A DNA stretch of 64,000 nt, from assembly GCF_003054445.1 (NCBI RefSeq), contig NC_042506.1, forward strand, positions 1,557,501 through 1,621,500, read 5' to 3'. The notes under the pieces were generated by a model, which worked only from the letters and a program-made list of their open reading frames with translations, ran no database searches and was not told the origin of the DNA. The translations under genes and the position numbers were made by a program. The stretch is from Pichia kudriavzevii (Eukaryota; Ascomycota; Pichiomycetes; Pichiales; Pichiaceae). Position 1 is the first letter of the stretch; every line of letters begins with the position of its first letter. Positions 1-9,804 of this stretch are shown piece after piece.

Positions 1-650
1 AAACAAGGAGCTCAGATTCTGCTCGTAAAATAAAAGTGTCTTTCCATGGACAAGCATTTCAGTTTTTAATACCAGTAGAACTTTCACTCTAAAGACAAAG
101 AGTTGAAAAACATGCCAAAGGCTGCATATCACTGTATATGATGTCGTACTAGTGCATGGTCGGCCATTTGCAGTACATTCACAGTCATGCTGAACCCACA
201 AACAGGTTGACCAATGTTTCCATAAACGCCTATATTCAAATATTTCATGATCCACATTCCAGAAAATGAAAGTATAGCTTCCAAACTTGTATATTGTAAT
301 CGACAATTGTATCACATACCACAGCGTGGATGTAGTTTGAATGTCGATTTATCTCTTTAGATACTGAAACCTGTTCATGATCTACCAACAACTCCGGCAA
401 TAACCAGGTTTTGTGTCTAATGACCACGGCAACAATACGGGTGCACCTCTAGAAAGACGTAGCTGGTACAAAGTATTGTGATAACAACGAAAAACCAGCT
501 TAGTGAACCAATTCAATGCTTTCAAATATGCAACGCATTGAAATTTTCCATCAGCGAAAAGTATGTTTTCATTTTCCTATCTGGCTCAGCACATAACATA
601 GGCCTGTAAACACAAATATAGTGCTCCAAATCGACCAATATAGTATTGAG
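1..650. other. left-edge non-coding stretch
   Basis: No reading frame here has a credible start or family resemblance. A 60-codon open stretch on the minus strand around 245-427 begins at GTG, is closed by an in-frame stop just upstream, and looks like chance. The right part presumably holds the promoter of the kinetochore gene that starts at 651. I see no tRNA or repeat. Confidence 0.5.
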
Positions 651-2048
651 ATGGACAAAGGGGGGCATAAGAGGGCACGTGTTGTGAAGCGACCACGGAG
701 AGATGGTGGGTTGGATATTACGAAGATTGCAAAGACATTAAAGATGCCTGAACATGACCCAGAAACTGACATGATTGAGGAACCTCAACTGAAACTGCAG
801 TCTAAACTTCAGCCTAAACAACAGTCTAAACTTCAGCCTAAACAACAGCCTAAACAACAGCCTAAACAACAGCCTAAACAACAGCCTAAATCCCAATCTA
901 ATCGACAAGCTAAACCACGGCCGAAACCCCGGCCTAAGCAAGAGCCTAAACCAAAAACTAAAACGAAAGCAAAATCCAAAAACCCACCCAAACAAAAGGC
1001 GGTTAGTAAAACGCAGACAAACGGTGTGGATCTGAGTCCTGAACCTAGAAATATATCACTATTTGACGTCTTAGATATGTCTGAAGATCCACTCGTTAAT
1101 GACCCAGAGGAAGTGTTTGTGCTTGAATCACCGAAGAAGAAAAGAAAAACAAAGGGAAGTGAAGAGAGGGTCAATTTGACCGAAAAAATCACACAAGAGA
1201 TACCTCAGGGTTTGAGATTTGATAAAGCAAAGAAAGTCCAGATTGTGAACAGAGACGAGAGAAACAACGAAGAAAATAGGGAACAGATCGAGAGAAGCGT
1301 ACGAAGAGAAAGAATAGAGCCTAAAAGCCCAAGCATCATACGGAGACAATCAAGCAGTATTAGTCCCGAAAGTACCATACCACTTAATGATACAATTGGA
1401 CGACCATTCCAAGATATTCTACCGCCTGTTTTGTCAAGACGTTCGTCATTGGCTAGTAGAGGACGAAGGTTATCCAATCTGGGAAACGGGTTTCAAGGAG
1501 AACCTCATGAGTCTATTCCTATAAATGAACTACACAAGCATATGGATATTTCATTGCCAGAACCAATTAGACTGAAACAATTGATTGTCTGGATATCCAA
1601 GAGAATGATGAAGGAGGAGAAATGGGCTAAACAAAAGACTCTGATTGATAATTTCATCAAGAAAATCATAGATGGAAAAGTTGATATTGACTGGTGGGTT
1701 GATGATGATGATGGTGGTGGTGGTGGTGGTGACTGTGAAAAGAACGAAGAAGAAGGTGGAAGTCTGGGTAAAGAGGCAGAGGATGTTTCTGCGGTCTTGA
1801 AAGTTGATATACCGAATGTAGACTGGGAAGAGCCAATCAACAAAACCATTGAAACACCCAACACGCCTGTACTGCCTGAACTGACGGCGGTGTGGAGGCG
1901 ATTACGAAAATTTGAGAGATGTATTTCCAGGATCCACAAGATACACGAAATGGTACGTAGAGTTAGCGAGCATAAGGAAGATGTGATTGTACAAGAGCTA
2001 GAAAATGAGAGTCGAATAGATATAAGCAAGATATTTGGGGTATTATAG
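651..2048 (+). CDS. DSN1: Dsn1/Mis13 kinetochore protein, MIND (Mis12) complex subunit
   Basis: A 465-residue protein; the start is the first ATG (651), because the longer open frame begins at GTG. The recognisable block is at residues ~260-345: SLASRGRRLSNLGNGF, then a helix with LPEPIRLKQLIVWISKRM, typical of the Dsn1/Mis13 family, which links the centromere to the Ndc80 microtubule-binding complex. Just before it lie two Aurora B/Ipl1-type sites, RRSS (S265/S266) and RRLS (S275), in the basic patch that in S. cerevisiae regulates CENP-C binding. The N-terminal ~150 residues are low complexity (repeats of K-Q-Q-P, then K/P-rich and KKKRK basic runs). A short acidic/poly-Gly microsatellite run sits near residue 355. 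The C-terminus is helical and ends in ISKIFGVL, which may contact another MIND subunit. Its stop overlaps the stop of convergent TRS20. Confidence 0.85.
   Translation: MDKGGHKRARVVKRPRRDGGLDITKIAKTLKMPEHDPETDMIEEPQLKLQSKLQPKQQSKLQPKQQPKQQPKQQPKQQPKSQSNRQAKPRPKPRPKQEPKPKTKTKAKSKNPPKQKAVSKTQTNGVDLSPEPRNISLFDVLDMSEDPLVNDPEEVFVLESPKKKRKTKGSEERVNLTEKITQEIPQGLRFDKAKKVQIVNRDERNNEENREQIERSVRRERIEPKSPSIIRRQSSSISPESTIPLNDTIGRPFQDILPPVLSRRSSLASRGRRLSNLGNGFQGEPHESIPINELHKHMDISLPEPIRLKQLIVWISKRMMKEEKWAKQKTLIDNFIKKIIDGKVDIDWWVDDDDGGGGGGDCEKNEEEGGSLGKEAEDVSAVLKVDIPNVDWEEPINKTIETPNTPVLPELTAVWRRLRKFERCISRIHKIHEMVRRVSEHKEDVIVQELENESRIDISKIFGVL
795..905 (+). repeat. 12-bp tandem repeat coding Gln/Lys/Pro inside DSN1
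   Basis: Imperfect tandem copies of a 12-bp unit (cctaaacaacag and variants) encode a Q-P-K-Q/L-Q-P-K tract in the disordered N-terminus of DSN1. The reading frame is kept throughout, so this is an in-frame coding minisatellite likely to vary in length between strains. Confidence 0.7.
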
Positions 2049-2423
2049 CAAGTATTTAGAGGCTATATGCTTCACGCGTTGATGAAATGCCTTGGATCGT
2101 ATTGGGGTGTTGTATTCGTGGAATGGTGATAACGATTTTTTAATGTACAATTCATTTATTTCCATGCAGAAAAGTCTGATATTATCGGTGGGTATTGAAT
2201 CCGATATGAGTATAAATTTTGTATTTGCCAAAGTAAGGTAAATGTGTATACTATTTGAATTGTAAGTGTCTATATTGGGGAAGAAGGACTTGTTTTCTTT
2301 GAATTGGACGCTCTCCAGTATATCGAGAGAAGCCATTGCAGCCATTGCAAAGCTTGAGTCTTGTGATGAAAGCTCGTAAACAGGGTGACTTGCTGCATCG
2401 ACTATTGCAAAGTAGTAGCTCAT
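2043..2423 (-). CDS. TRS20: TRAPP complex subunit Trs20 (sedlin family)
   Basis: A 126-residue protein. The start is placed at the ATG giving MSYYFAIVDAASHPVYELS, which matches the sedlin N-terminus; the longer open frame starts at TTG. The C-terminal half has the sedlin signature: LFCMEINELYIKKSLSPFHEYN, then PIRSKAF and KHIASKYLL. Trs20 is a longin-fold adaptor in the TRAPP complexes that act on Ypt1/Rab1 in ER-Golgi and autophagic traffic. At 126 residues it is shorter than S. cerevisiae Trs20 and close to animal sedlin. Its stop codon is interleaved with that of convergent DSN1, so the two mRNAs must overlap at their 3' ends. Confidence 0.85.
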   Translation of the reverse strand: MSYYFAIVDAASHPVYELSSQDSSFAMAAMASLDILESVQFKENKSFFPNIDTYNSNSIHIYLTLANTKFILISDSIPTDNIRLFCMEINELYIKKSLSPFHEYNTPIRSKAFHQRVKHIASKYLL

Positions 2424-2685
2424 TGTAGCTGGGAGTCTGTTGCGATTTATATCTTTTTGGAAGATGTAAAAAGCAAAGATAAGTTCAATTTTAGAGAGAA
2501 GCCATGGCGAAGTATCAATTCTGAGAAAAAAAAAAGAACCGATCAACAATATCTGAGACGCTTTAAATCTTGCGTGTCTCTATGTAAGCTTGAAATGGAA
2601 AATACAAATATAATGGTGTTGCTCTAGAGACAGCAACCAGTGGACAACAACGCACCCTGTACACAAACGCACATATAGAGGAGAC

Positions 2686-4257
2686 ATGCCGGAGAAGAAA
2701 TCGATGAGGATCGTTACCGATCTTCCGACTTTAAGGCCCAGTACAGGGGTCTATAGTCCTACGAGGACTTCGTGGGGGGTGCCACAGGCGCCACATGCAG
2801 TGCCTTTGGGTTCGCCAACAGAGAGTTTCTCTAATCGGGAGGTAATACATGAAACGGAGAACTTCTTGGAGAACCGGGCCAGGCTTCTCAATGAGATGCA
2901 TATCAATCGAAACAGTGTTGAACTACCACAACAGAAGAAAACAAAAAAGACCGTCAAGAAGCCCGTTACCCAGAAGGCCGAACAAGTGAGGAAGTACCTT
3001 GAGATATACTATGAGACAATTGGGAGGTATCAGAAGGAGGATACTCCCATTGACGAGCTCAGTTGTGTTTGGAACCCTGTACAGGTGATACGAGACAGAC
3101 GGCTACGATATAAGTATGGAGACAAGGTCCGGGGTAACGCGCTACCGATACCGCGAGTGAAGTTGGCCAGTCGGCAATTTAGCAGGCATGAGAGAGGGAG
3201 GTTAATTTGGGAGGTCAGACTGCACGAGTATCTAATAGACATTGAATGGAGAGCAGGGCATTGGAGGCAATTGCGGAATGCCAAGGGTGAGAAGTGGATG
3301 AGTGAGAAGAGGCACCGAGAGAGGAGAGCTGAGGAGAAGCTGGGTGTGGAAAAGAATCGAGTAGCAACTGATAAGGATGGTGGAGTTGGAGAGGAGGCCT
3401 TTAGTAGCAATGAGGGAGAGCTGGTGCGTCGGTCTGGGAACCATTCTCATTCAGAGACGATATTGTCTGTGAGGGATGGTAGCCACATAGACGGGGAAGG
3501 AAAGAAAGAAGGAGAGGAAGGGAAGGAAGAAGTTGGAGCTGAAGATAGAGAAGGGCCTGACGATCTCGACAATGGTGTTGATGATGGTGTAGATGGAATG
3601 GGTGGTAGTTTAGTGAACGGACACGCAATAACCAGGCACCACCACAACCACGACCATCTTCATGACAACAGTGGAAGCAGAAGAGAAGGGACTGTTGAGA
3701 GTAGCATTCTTCGAGAGTGTGGATACTATGCTGCCGTTTCTTTAGAGCTAGTACGTGTTGTCAACGATTGTTTGAGTGCTGTTTCCGGTAGCACGCATTC
3801 GTTGCGGGTGGAAGAGTCTGTTCTCCGTGAACGGGTGAAGCGGGCCCACGTGAGAGAAACACATTTACAAGATAGCGTAGCAGAGGTACTTGGCACTGTT
3901 ATGGATGATGCCAACAAGCTCTTAGAGTCTGTGAGTTTGCTGGAGAACGACATTGAGCAAGCAAGGAACTCTTCTGCTATGGAGGATGCCATAGTGGAGG
4001 AACTACTGGGGTACTGCGATCGAAGCAGCGGAGAGATCAATACAAGTATAGGATTAGAGCTGCGGGCCCTTGAGGAACGTGCTGGGCGGTTGTCGGGCAG
4101 CTCACTGGAGACACACGGTAGCACTCTGGGGAACACGCTCTTTGAAGGTTTGATTGTGTGTCTGCTGTGGGGGGTATGGATTATTGTTGAGACGTGGTTG
4201 TTGTTGACCATGATGGTCAAGAGGACGGTCTTGGTGTTGAAGTGGTTGCTCATTTAA
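2686..4257 (+). CDS. unrecognised tail-anchored protein, conserved-looking N-terminal domain
   Basis: A 523-residue protein starting at ATG. Residues ~95-205 look folded and conserved: YLEIYYETIGRYQ, then VWNPVQVIRDRRLRYKYG, then a basic R/W-rich helix. Residues ~215-340 are charged and low complexity (long K/E stretches, a D/G-rich block, and an H-rich patch near 322-332 with HHHNHDHLH). Residues ~345-470 are helical and probably coiled. The protein ends in a hydrophobic segment of about 25 residues (~488-512, LFEGLIVCLLWGVWIIVETW) plus a short basic tail, suggesting a C-tail anchor with the bulk in the cytosol. I do not recognise the family with confidence; an Mtc4-like fungal protein is possible but unproven. 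Base composition is G+C-richer than its neighbours. Confidence 0.7.
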   Translation: MPEKKSMRIVTDLPTLRPSTGVYSPTRTSWGVPQAPHAVPLGSPTESFSNREVIHETENFLENRARLLNEMHINRNSVELPQQKKTKKTVKKPVTQKAEQVRKYLEIYYETIGRYQKEDTPIDELSCVWNPVQVIRDRRLRYKYGDKVRGNALPIPRVKLASRQFSRHERGRLIWEVRLHEYLIDIEWRAGHWRQLRNAKGEKWMSEKRHRERRAEEKLGVEKNRVATDKDGGVGEEAFSSNEGELVRRSGNHSHSETILSVRDGSHIDGEGKKEGEEGKEEVGAEDREGPDDLDNGVDDGVDGMGGSLVNGHAITRHHHNHDHLHDNSGSRREGTVESSILRECGYYAAVSLELVRVVNDCLSAVSGSTHSLRVEESVLRERVKRAHVRETHLQDSVAEVLGTVMDDANKLLESVSLLENDIEQARNSSAMEDAIVEELLGYCDRSSGEINTSIGLELRALEERAGRLSGSSLETHGSTLGNTLFEGLIVCLLWGVWIIVETWLLLTMMVKRTVLVLKWLLI

Positions 4258-4463
4258 TAACTGAAAGTACCTCTACGAGGATCGACAATGTTATTTATAC
4301 ACGGTTTTTCTTCCCCACATAGTAATACTCAACTGGTAAATTTCCCCATTACTCTGCATGTGTTCGTAGCGATATACGGTGGACAAATGTACGTTTAAAA
4401 CTATGAATCTATACTACCTAAACTATAAGGGTAAGAAGCTGAATTGCGTTTCAGCGGCCATGG

Positions 4464-4904
4464 TTAGTTTGTGCCTGTAGAACCGAAACCGCCAGCGCCT
4501 CTCTCTGTTTGGGAGAGTTGAATCCATTCGGCATCATCAAGGACATGGACTTGTGGAGTGGCAATTTTCTCAAGGACCAGCTGGGCAATACGATCACCAC
4601 AAGAGACTGTGAAATCTTGTTGAGAATGGTTGAAGAGCAGCACCTTTACTTCACCTCTGTAATCGGCGTCCACCACACCTGCACCTGTTGCAATGCCGTG
4701 TTTGACAGCCAAACCGGACCGTGGAGCCACTCTGGCATAGGTGTCTTGTGGACACACTACGGCAACCCCTGTAGAGACAAGGGCACGGCCGTTTGCCGGG
4801 ATGACACAGGCCTCACTGGCATAAACGTCGTAACCGGCACTTAATGGAGAGCCTCTTGTAGGTGCCTTAGCTGTGGCGGACAGTAAACGTACTCCTAAAC
4901 TCAT
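4464..4904 (-). CDS. DUT1: dUTP pyrophosphatase (dUTPase)
   Basis: A 146-residue protein, the usual length for trimeric dUTPase, which hydrolyses dUTP to dUMP and PPi and keeps uracil out of DNA. All five motifs are present in order: I, AGYDVYA (23-29); II, RSGLA (62-66); [16 protein letters not shown] (74-86); [10 protein letters not shown] (103-110); [11 protein letters not shown] (135-144). The start is the ATG before [14 protein letters not shown]; the upstream open extension is low-complexity TA and poly-T DNA. The leucine in motif IV is encoded by CTG, evidence for the standard code. It is divergent from MOG1, and two MCB boxes lie between them. Confidence 0.95.
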   Translation of the reverse strand: MSLGVRLLSATAKAPTRGSPLSAGYDVYASEACVIPANGRALVSTGVAVVCPQDTYARVAPRSGLAVKHGIATGAGVVDADYRGEVKVLLFNHSQQDFTVSCGDRIAQLVLEKIATPQVHVLDDAEWIQLSQTERGAGGFGSTGTN

Positions 4905-5029
4905 TTCTTTTTTTTTTGATGGATCAATAATGGCGGGACTATAGAGGACAGGTATTGGTGCAACAGTGTATCTCTTAAAGAGATAATATATACACACACA
5001 TGTACATGTACGTATACATATATGACTAT

Positions 5030-5056
5030 ATACATATATATATATATATATATAAT
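5030..5056. repeat. AT dinucleotide microsatellite
   Basis: A (TA)n tract in the DUT1 upstream region, followed at about 5102-5120 by a long T run. Both are typical nucleosome-excluding sequence in a yeast promoter. Confidence 0.8.
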
Positions 5057-5091
5057 AATAACCACCTTGCACATTATTCACAAAATTGGAG

Positions 5092-5166
5092 ACGCGTTTT
5101 GATTTTTTTTTTTTTTTTTTGTTGTCTTTCATATTATTCGCGTCGCCAAAAAACCACAAAACGCGT
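5092..5166. promoter_or_regulatory. two MCB elements in the DUT1/MOG1 divergent promoter
   Basis: The MluI cell-cycle box ACGCGT occurs at 5092-5097 and again at 5161-5166, separated by a T-rich tract. These lie 188 and 257 bp upstream of the DUT1 start and about 110-180 bp upstream of the MOG1 start. MCB boxes bind MBF (Mbp1-Swi6) and drive G1/S transcription of DNA-precursor genes, so their placement fits dUTPase. The motif is seen directly; MBF control is inferred. Confidence 0.6.
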
Positions 5167-5276
5167 TTTCCACACCACCGAATTGTACCGCATTTCTCCC
5201 CTGACGGACATTGACACAACCACTCCTTGCAAATACCACTGTAATTATAGTCATTATTATAACTGTTTCTATACCA

Positions 5277-5831
5277 ATGACCAACGAAACCACATGCACG
5301 TGCAGCACCCCTCTATTTGGCGGGGCCCTAGTTGCAGCTCTCCCACATGGACTCCTTGACGCCTCCAATATCAGGCCCGTTCCTGACAACCAGGAGGTGT
5401 TTATAGCAACCGCCACCAACAACCAATTACAACAATCAAATGCAACATCGACGCAATCGACGCAATCGACTCAATCGTCAATTACTTCTGTTGTTATTGA
5501 CATACTAGAACAGCCATGTGGCGCCGACGCGTCGCCGACCGCCGTCGTGCGTGCGCACGTGACCGAGATACTTCGACTAGCGGGGACAACCGATATTGAG
5601 CAACTAGTTTCTACGCTCGCCGTTACCGAGATCCAGCCGCCGCTCGACGCGAGGGTCGTTTTCGGGGGTGCCGCGCATTTGCCACAGATGAACATCACAG
5701 TGCTCGTCCTAAGACTTGGAGAACCGCTCTCAGCGGATATTGTCGTAACTCTCTCCGGTGGTACTCTTTCCGACGCGTCGGCAGTGGCCCATTCATTCAA
5801 AGTTGTTCACAAATCTCTCTTTGGAGTGTAG
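5277..5831 (+). CDS. MOG1: Ran-binding nuclear import factor Mog1
   Basis: A 184-residue protein starting at the ATG that gives MTNETTCTC; the longer frame adds a hydrophobic stretch encoded by promoter DNA. The N-terminal block [18 protein letters not shown] followed by [11 protein letters not shown] is the Mog1 signature. Mog1 binds Ran (Gsp1) and stimulates nucleotide release during nuclear protein import. A Thr/Gln/Ser run from a CGACGCAAT-type repeat sits near residues 60-72. The middle of the gene is unusually G+C-rich and includes two further ACGCGT sequences inside the CDS (5527 and 5773), probably by composition. Confidence 0.85.
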   Translation: MTNETTCTCSTPLFGGALVAALPHGLLDASNIRPVPDNQEVFIATATNNQLQQSNATSTQSTQSTQSSITSVVIDILEQPCGADASPTAVVRAHVTEILRLAGTTDIEQLVSTLAVTEIQPPLDARVVFGGAAHLPQMNITVLVLRLGEPLSADIVVTLSGGTLSDASAVAHSFKVVHKSLFGV

Positions 5832-5844
5832 TCGCTAGTTTTTC

Positions 5845-5900
5845 CGGTTTCCTTTTTCCGTTTTTCGTTTCCGTTTCCGTTTTTGTTTCCGTTTCGAGTT
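5845..5900. repeat. TTTCCG-type short tandem repeats
   Basis: Runs of TTTCCG/TTTTTCG units directly follow the MOG1 stop codon. They are pyrimidine-rich and lie in the MOG1 3' region. No function can be read from the sequence. Confidence 0.6.
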
Positions 5901-5977
5901 ATTCCGTTATAGCATATATCGCACAAGTGTTTATTATGTCATACAATGCCATTAGTCGTGAACCCGTTTGGGAATAT

Positions 5978-6109
5978 TTTGTTGTATTTGTTGTATTTGT
6001 TGTTGCATTTGTTGTATTTGTTGTATTTGTTGTATTTGTTGTATTTGTTGTATTTGTTGTACTTGTTGTATTTGTTGTATTTGTTGTATTTGTTGTATTT
6101 GTTGTATTT
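5978..6109. repeat. 9-bp minisatellite (TTTGTTGTA) upstream of KEX1
   Basis: About 14 tandem copies of TTTGTTGTA with two or three single-base variants (for example near 6004 and 6061). The array ends about 128 bp before the KEX1 ATG. Because the period is a multiple of three, every frame across it stays open, which produces several spurious ORFs on both strands. Confidence 0.9.
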
Positions 6110-6237
6110 CTTTGTCGTTCTTTATATTTGTACATATTGGTGTCACCATATAGCACTAACACTCTTGTGCATCTACACCCCACTGCATCCCCCCCCCTTT
6201 CTCCTCCTCACATATCCTCCCTATACAGCTCTCGCAG

Positions 6238-8100
6238 ATGATGCTCTCCACCTTCGTCGTACTCCTCTTCACGGCTGTATCCTTGGCTCTAGAGGATCTC
6301 GATGCCACCACCTTCAACGTGGATCTCTCTAAATTGCCCGGATTTGACAGTCTCCATGCTCCTCAAAACTTGAGCTCCCATGCAGGCCATATAGAAATTG
6401 ACAATGGACATGGATCTCTCTTCTTTTGGGATTTCTACAATGATTGGGAAAAAGACCGTGCATCTGGTGACAGTGATAGCGACCGACCCCTTCTTATTTG
6501 GTTGAATGGCGGCCCCGGTTGCTCGTCCATGGATGGTGCACTTATGGAGATTGGTCCTTTGAGGGTGGATTCTCAAGAAACGCTAGTTTGGAATAAGGGG
6601 TGGTTCGATAAAGTTGATATGATGTTCATCGATCAACCCCTTGGTACAGGGTTCTCCACCTTGGATGGAGAATACGAAACAAATTTGGTTGACTCTTCAA
6701 AACACTTGGTTGAATTCCTCGTTAATTACGCAACTATTTTCAGAGACCAATGGGAGTCCCATAAATCAATTATAATTGCAGGTGAAAGTTATGCTGGTCA
6801 ATACATTCCCCATTTGGCCAATCTATTGAAAAACCATTCTTTGATTGCCGAAAATAACAAGTCCCTCTCACTCATGTTGGGTAATGCCTGGATCGATCCT
6901 AATCTACAGTCATTATCTTATATACCTTATTTGATGTCCCATGGAATCATTGAAGATGATTCCAAATTGGAAAAACTGCTAACTTATCATGATCAATGTC
7001 AAAATGTTTTGCGCTTGAAAGACGTCCCATTTGAATCCACCCAATGTGAAATGATACTAAACAAAATCTTATCAACATACAGGAAAAAGGATAAAAGTAA
7101 CGGTATAGATCAATGTCTGAATGTCTACGATATATCCAAAGTCGACAACTATCCATCTTGTGGTAATAATTGGCCTGAGTTGTTACCTTCAATTACTCAC
7201 TATCTCAATTTACCTGAGGTTCAGTCGGCCTTAAATATTGATCATAAAGAATGGATGGAATGTAACAATAATGTCCATCGTTCGTTTGACCCCCACCAGA
7301 TTTCCGCAAAGCTGCTCAAGGGCCTATTGGATGATGGAATCAGAATTCAATTGTTTAGTGGTACCAATGATTTGATATGTAACTATCTAGGCACAGAAAT
7401 GGTAATTGCCAATTACATATTGAACGACCCCAGCTATAAGTTTGAGATGAACGCCTGGTTCCATGATGAGCAGCTTACAGGAGAAATGTGGTACTCGAAT
7501 AACCTCACTTATGTGAAAGTCAACGGTGCAAGCCATATGGTCCCTTATGATTATCCTGTAAAATCGGCAGCTTTGCTGGATATCTTGCTCACAGATACAT
7601 TTCCAAATACATTCCACACATCCTCCACAGAGGAGGTCGGTTATGCGGACACAGACAAGGATTCTGACGAGGTTACTGATCGTCCAACAATCACAACTAG
7701 GGGTAACAGGTGGATTATCGCATATATTATTCTCATTTTACTGATTGCGTCATTAGCATTCTACATCTACCGAGCATTGAAGTCTAGGAGATACTCTTCC
7801 TTGTCTCAATCAAAACCGACCAACACGTACACGGGCTATGCGTTGGAATGGATGACTAGGCAAAACGGTGAGAAGAGGAAGAAGAAGGTTCATTGGTTGG
7901 ACATCCAGGATGAAAATAATGATGGTGATAGTAATCCTAATGAGATGGACACTGACACCAACAATGTTTACGATAATAACACAAATAACACTGATGAAGT
8001 CTACGACGGTGAAAGGATGGAGAACGCATTAGACGATGTAGAAATGCAACAGCTGCAGTCATTACGAAAGGAGACGAATGTGGGTCATGAAGAAGTGTAA
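6238..8100 (+). CDS. KEX1: Kex1 serine carboxypeptidase of the late Golgi
   Basis: A 620-residue protein. Residues 1-18 are a signal peptide (MMLSTFVVLLFTAVSLAL). The S10 carboxypeptidase domain carries WLNGGPGCSS (88-97), catalytic Ser184 in AGESYAGQY, Asp378 in FSGTNDLICNY and His433 in NGASHMVPYD. A membrane span at ~492-512 is followed by an acidic, Asn-rich cytosolic tail, as in Kex1, which trims basic residues after Kex2 cleavage when maturing killer toxin and alpha-factor-type pheromones. Length and topology separate it from soluble vacuolar carboxypeptidase Y. The start is the first ATG; the next codon is also ATG. Confidence 0.92.
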   Translation: MMLSTFVVLLFTAVSLALEDLDATTFNVDLSKLPGFDSLHAPQNLSSHAGHIEIDNGHGSLFFWDFYNDWEKDRASGDSDSDRPLLIWLNGGPGCSSMDGALMEIGPLRVDSQETLVWNKGWFDKVDMMFIDQPLGTGFSTLDGEYETNLVDSSKHLVEFLVNYATIFRDQWESHKSIIIAGESYAGQYIPHLANLLKNHSLIAENNKSLSLMLGNAWIDPNLQSLSYIPYLMSHGIIEDDSKLEKLLTYHDQCQNVLRLKDVPFESTQCEMILNKILSTYRKKDKSNGIDQCLNVYDISKVDNYPSCGNNWPELLPSITHYLNLPEVQSALNIDHKEWMECNNNVHRSFDPHQISAKLLKGLLDDGIRIQLFSGTNDLICNYLGTEMVIANYILNDPSYKFEMNAWFHDEQLTGEMWYSNNLTYVKVNGASHMVPYDYPVKSAALLDILLTDTFPNTFHTSSTEEVGYADTDKDSDEVTDRPTITTRGNRWIIAYIILILLIASLAFYIYRALKSRRYSSLSQSKPTNTYTGYALEWMTRQNGEKRKKKVHWLDIQDENNDGDSNPNEMDTDTNNVYDNNTNNTDEVYDGERMENALDDVEMQQLQSLRKETNVGHEEV

Positions 8101-9804
8101 GCTTAGATACTAGACGTTTTTTATACCACTAACTAAATACCAAAATCGAAAAAAAAAAGCTCAAAATGAAAGGTCAAACTATAATATCGCTTGACTTACT
8201 CTGTCATACTTGCAGACCTCATCAGCCAATTGAATAAAGAGGTCATTTCATTTAACTGGGTGTGCCTGTTCAGACACACACCTAATGCACAACTAGTCTA
8301 GGTTGTAAACTAACCAAAATTATTAGCAGCTCATTCAATTTCTTCCTTATTCTACTATCTGGCTCTCCTTACTTATCTGCATGTATCAGGTATGATTACA
8401 GTTACAAGAAGTGCAACCAAAAATGTTGATTTTACCAGCAACCAATGCGAAGGGCAATGTTGGCATTGCATATTACAGGCATTTTTTATCAAAATTCATA
8501 TGTAATCCTTGGATACATAACCCAAAACTCGACCCTGTTGACGTATGGAATGGAACATTTTTATAGAAGAAAAATGTACGTTTTGATGCCCACTTCCATA
8601 AATGCAAGTAGCTTAGGCGACATATTCGGTCAGTATGTTGAATTGTTAGAGTTTAAGAAGGGAGAGAATAACCAGCAGAAATTTTATGGTTTGTACCAAA
8701 CTAAGTCAATCAGATCAAGCCTTTATCTATTTGTTTTTTCTATTGAGTACCAGATACTAACTGTGTTCCGTTTAGGAAATATCCATAGTCGCAAGGAAAA
8801 GGTTTTTATATCTTTTGTTCAGGGATAATACAGGATTCCTCTACCATCAACATGAACCATAATGTCAATGCCATGTTAATGCCATATCAATTTATATTGC
8901 AGATATGGCCTAAGGTTAATACAACTTCTGGTTGTGGCTATGGGACCTCACAATAACAGAAATTGAATCTTTCCGGATTGCAAAAGGTGAATTTGGCTCT
9001 CTTTCTCCTGATTTAACCTAGTCGAGTTTCAATGCAACCTCAATTCGTAGATAGGGATGGTAGGAATACGGCACATTGATAATGGTTTCTAACTGCTCTT
9101 TACCTAGCCAAGTAAACATGCAGTAGCGTATTCTCTTTGAAATCCAAATTTACTAGATAATACCAAGTACATAATCAAAGTAGATTTGGCAGCAGAGATT
9201 TCCCCCATAAAAAAAGTAAAAGGTATCTTTAGGGCATAGATTCTAACCTTTGGCCTCTTTGGTTTTTGAAGAAGGTACACTTAATTCCGAAACTAACTTT
9301 ATTTGCAGTGACAAAATAAGACAAGTTTGGAAAAGCTATTATGCAATAGAACTGACTGACGAATTGTCAGCTACTGTCTTTACTTCCAAACCGAGACAGA
9401 GCAACAATTCTTTAGTTGATTTGAAACTGTCGGCAGTAGTTAACATCAGGTTTTAACTTTTTGAGGTTTATAGCCTAGCATAGACAGGTAAAAAAAAAAC
9501 AAAGTTCAAAGGCAGAAGATTTGTAATAGGAGTAACGCTAGAATAACTTGTTTTATTCATCCTCATTAAGCTAAATTGTCATTAGCTAGAAATCTTTTGA
9601 AGGGAAATAGTGCTTTTGTTTATATGCTTCTCTGGACATTCTTCCAATATGGAAAAAAACTATGATTGTACAATGATTCCAACAAAGCCGTTGCCCCTGT
9701 TACTAACGAACCGGAATTCTGACGTTCTGTTTACCTGCCTTGTATTGATCCTAGTGTAACCCCACAGTAAATAGTATCTCGGGTTGGTGCACATGAAAGA
9801 GAAG

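Noticed and set aside
5927-6332. Four overlapping ORFs across the TTTGTTGTA array before KEX1
   Set aside because: The 9-bp period keeps every frame open; the products are simple repeats of FVV, YLL, CIC or NTT with no other content.
8445-8828. 127-codon ATG ORF upstream of the dioxygenase
   Set aside because: No domain, AT-driven composition and no promoter signals; likely chance, though I cannot exclude a gene remnant.
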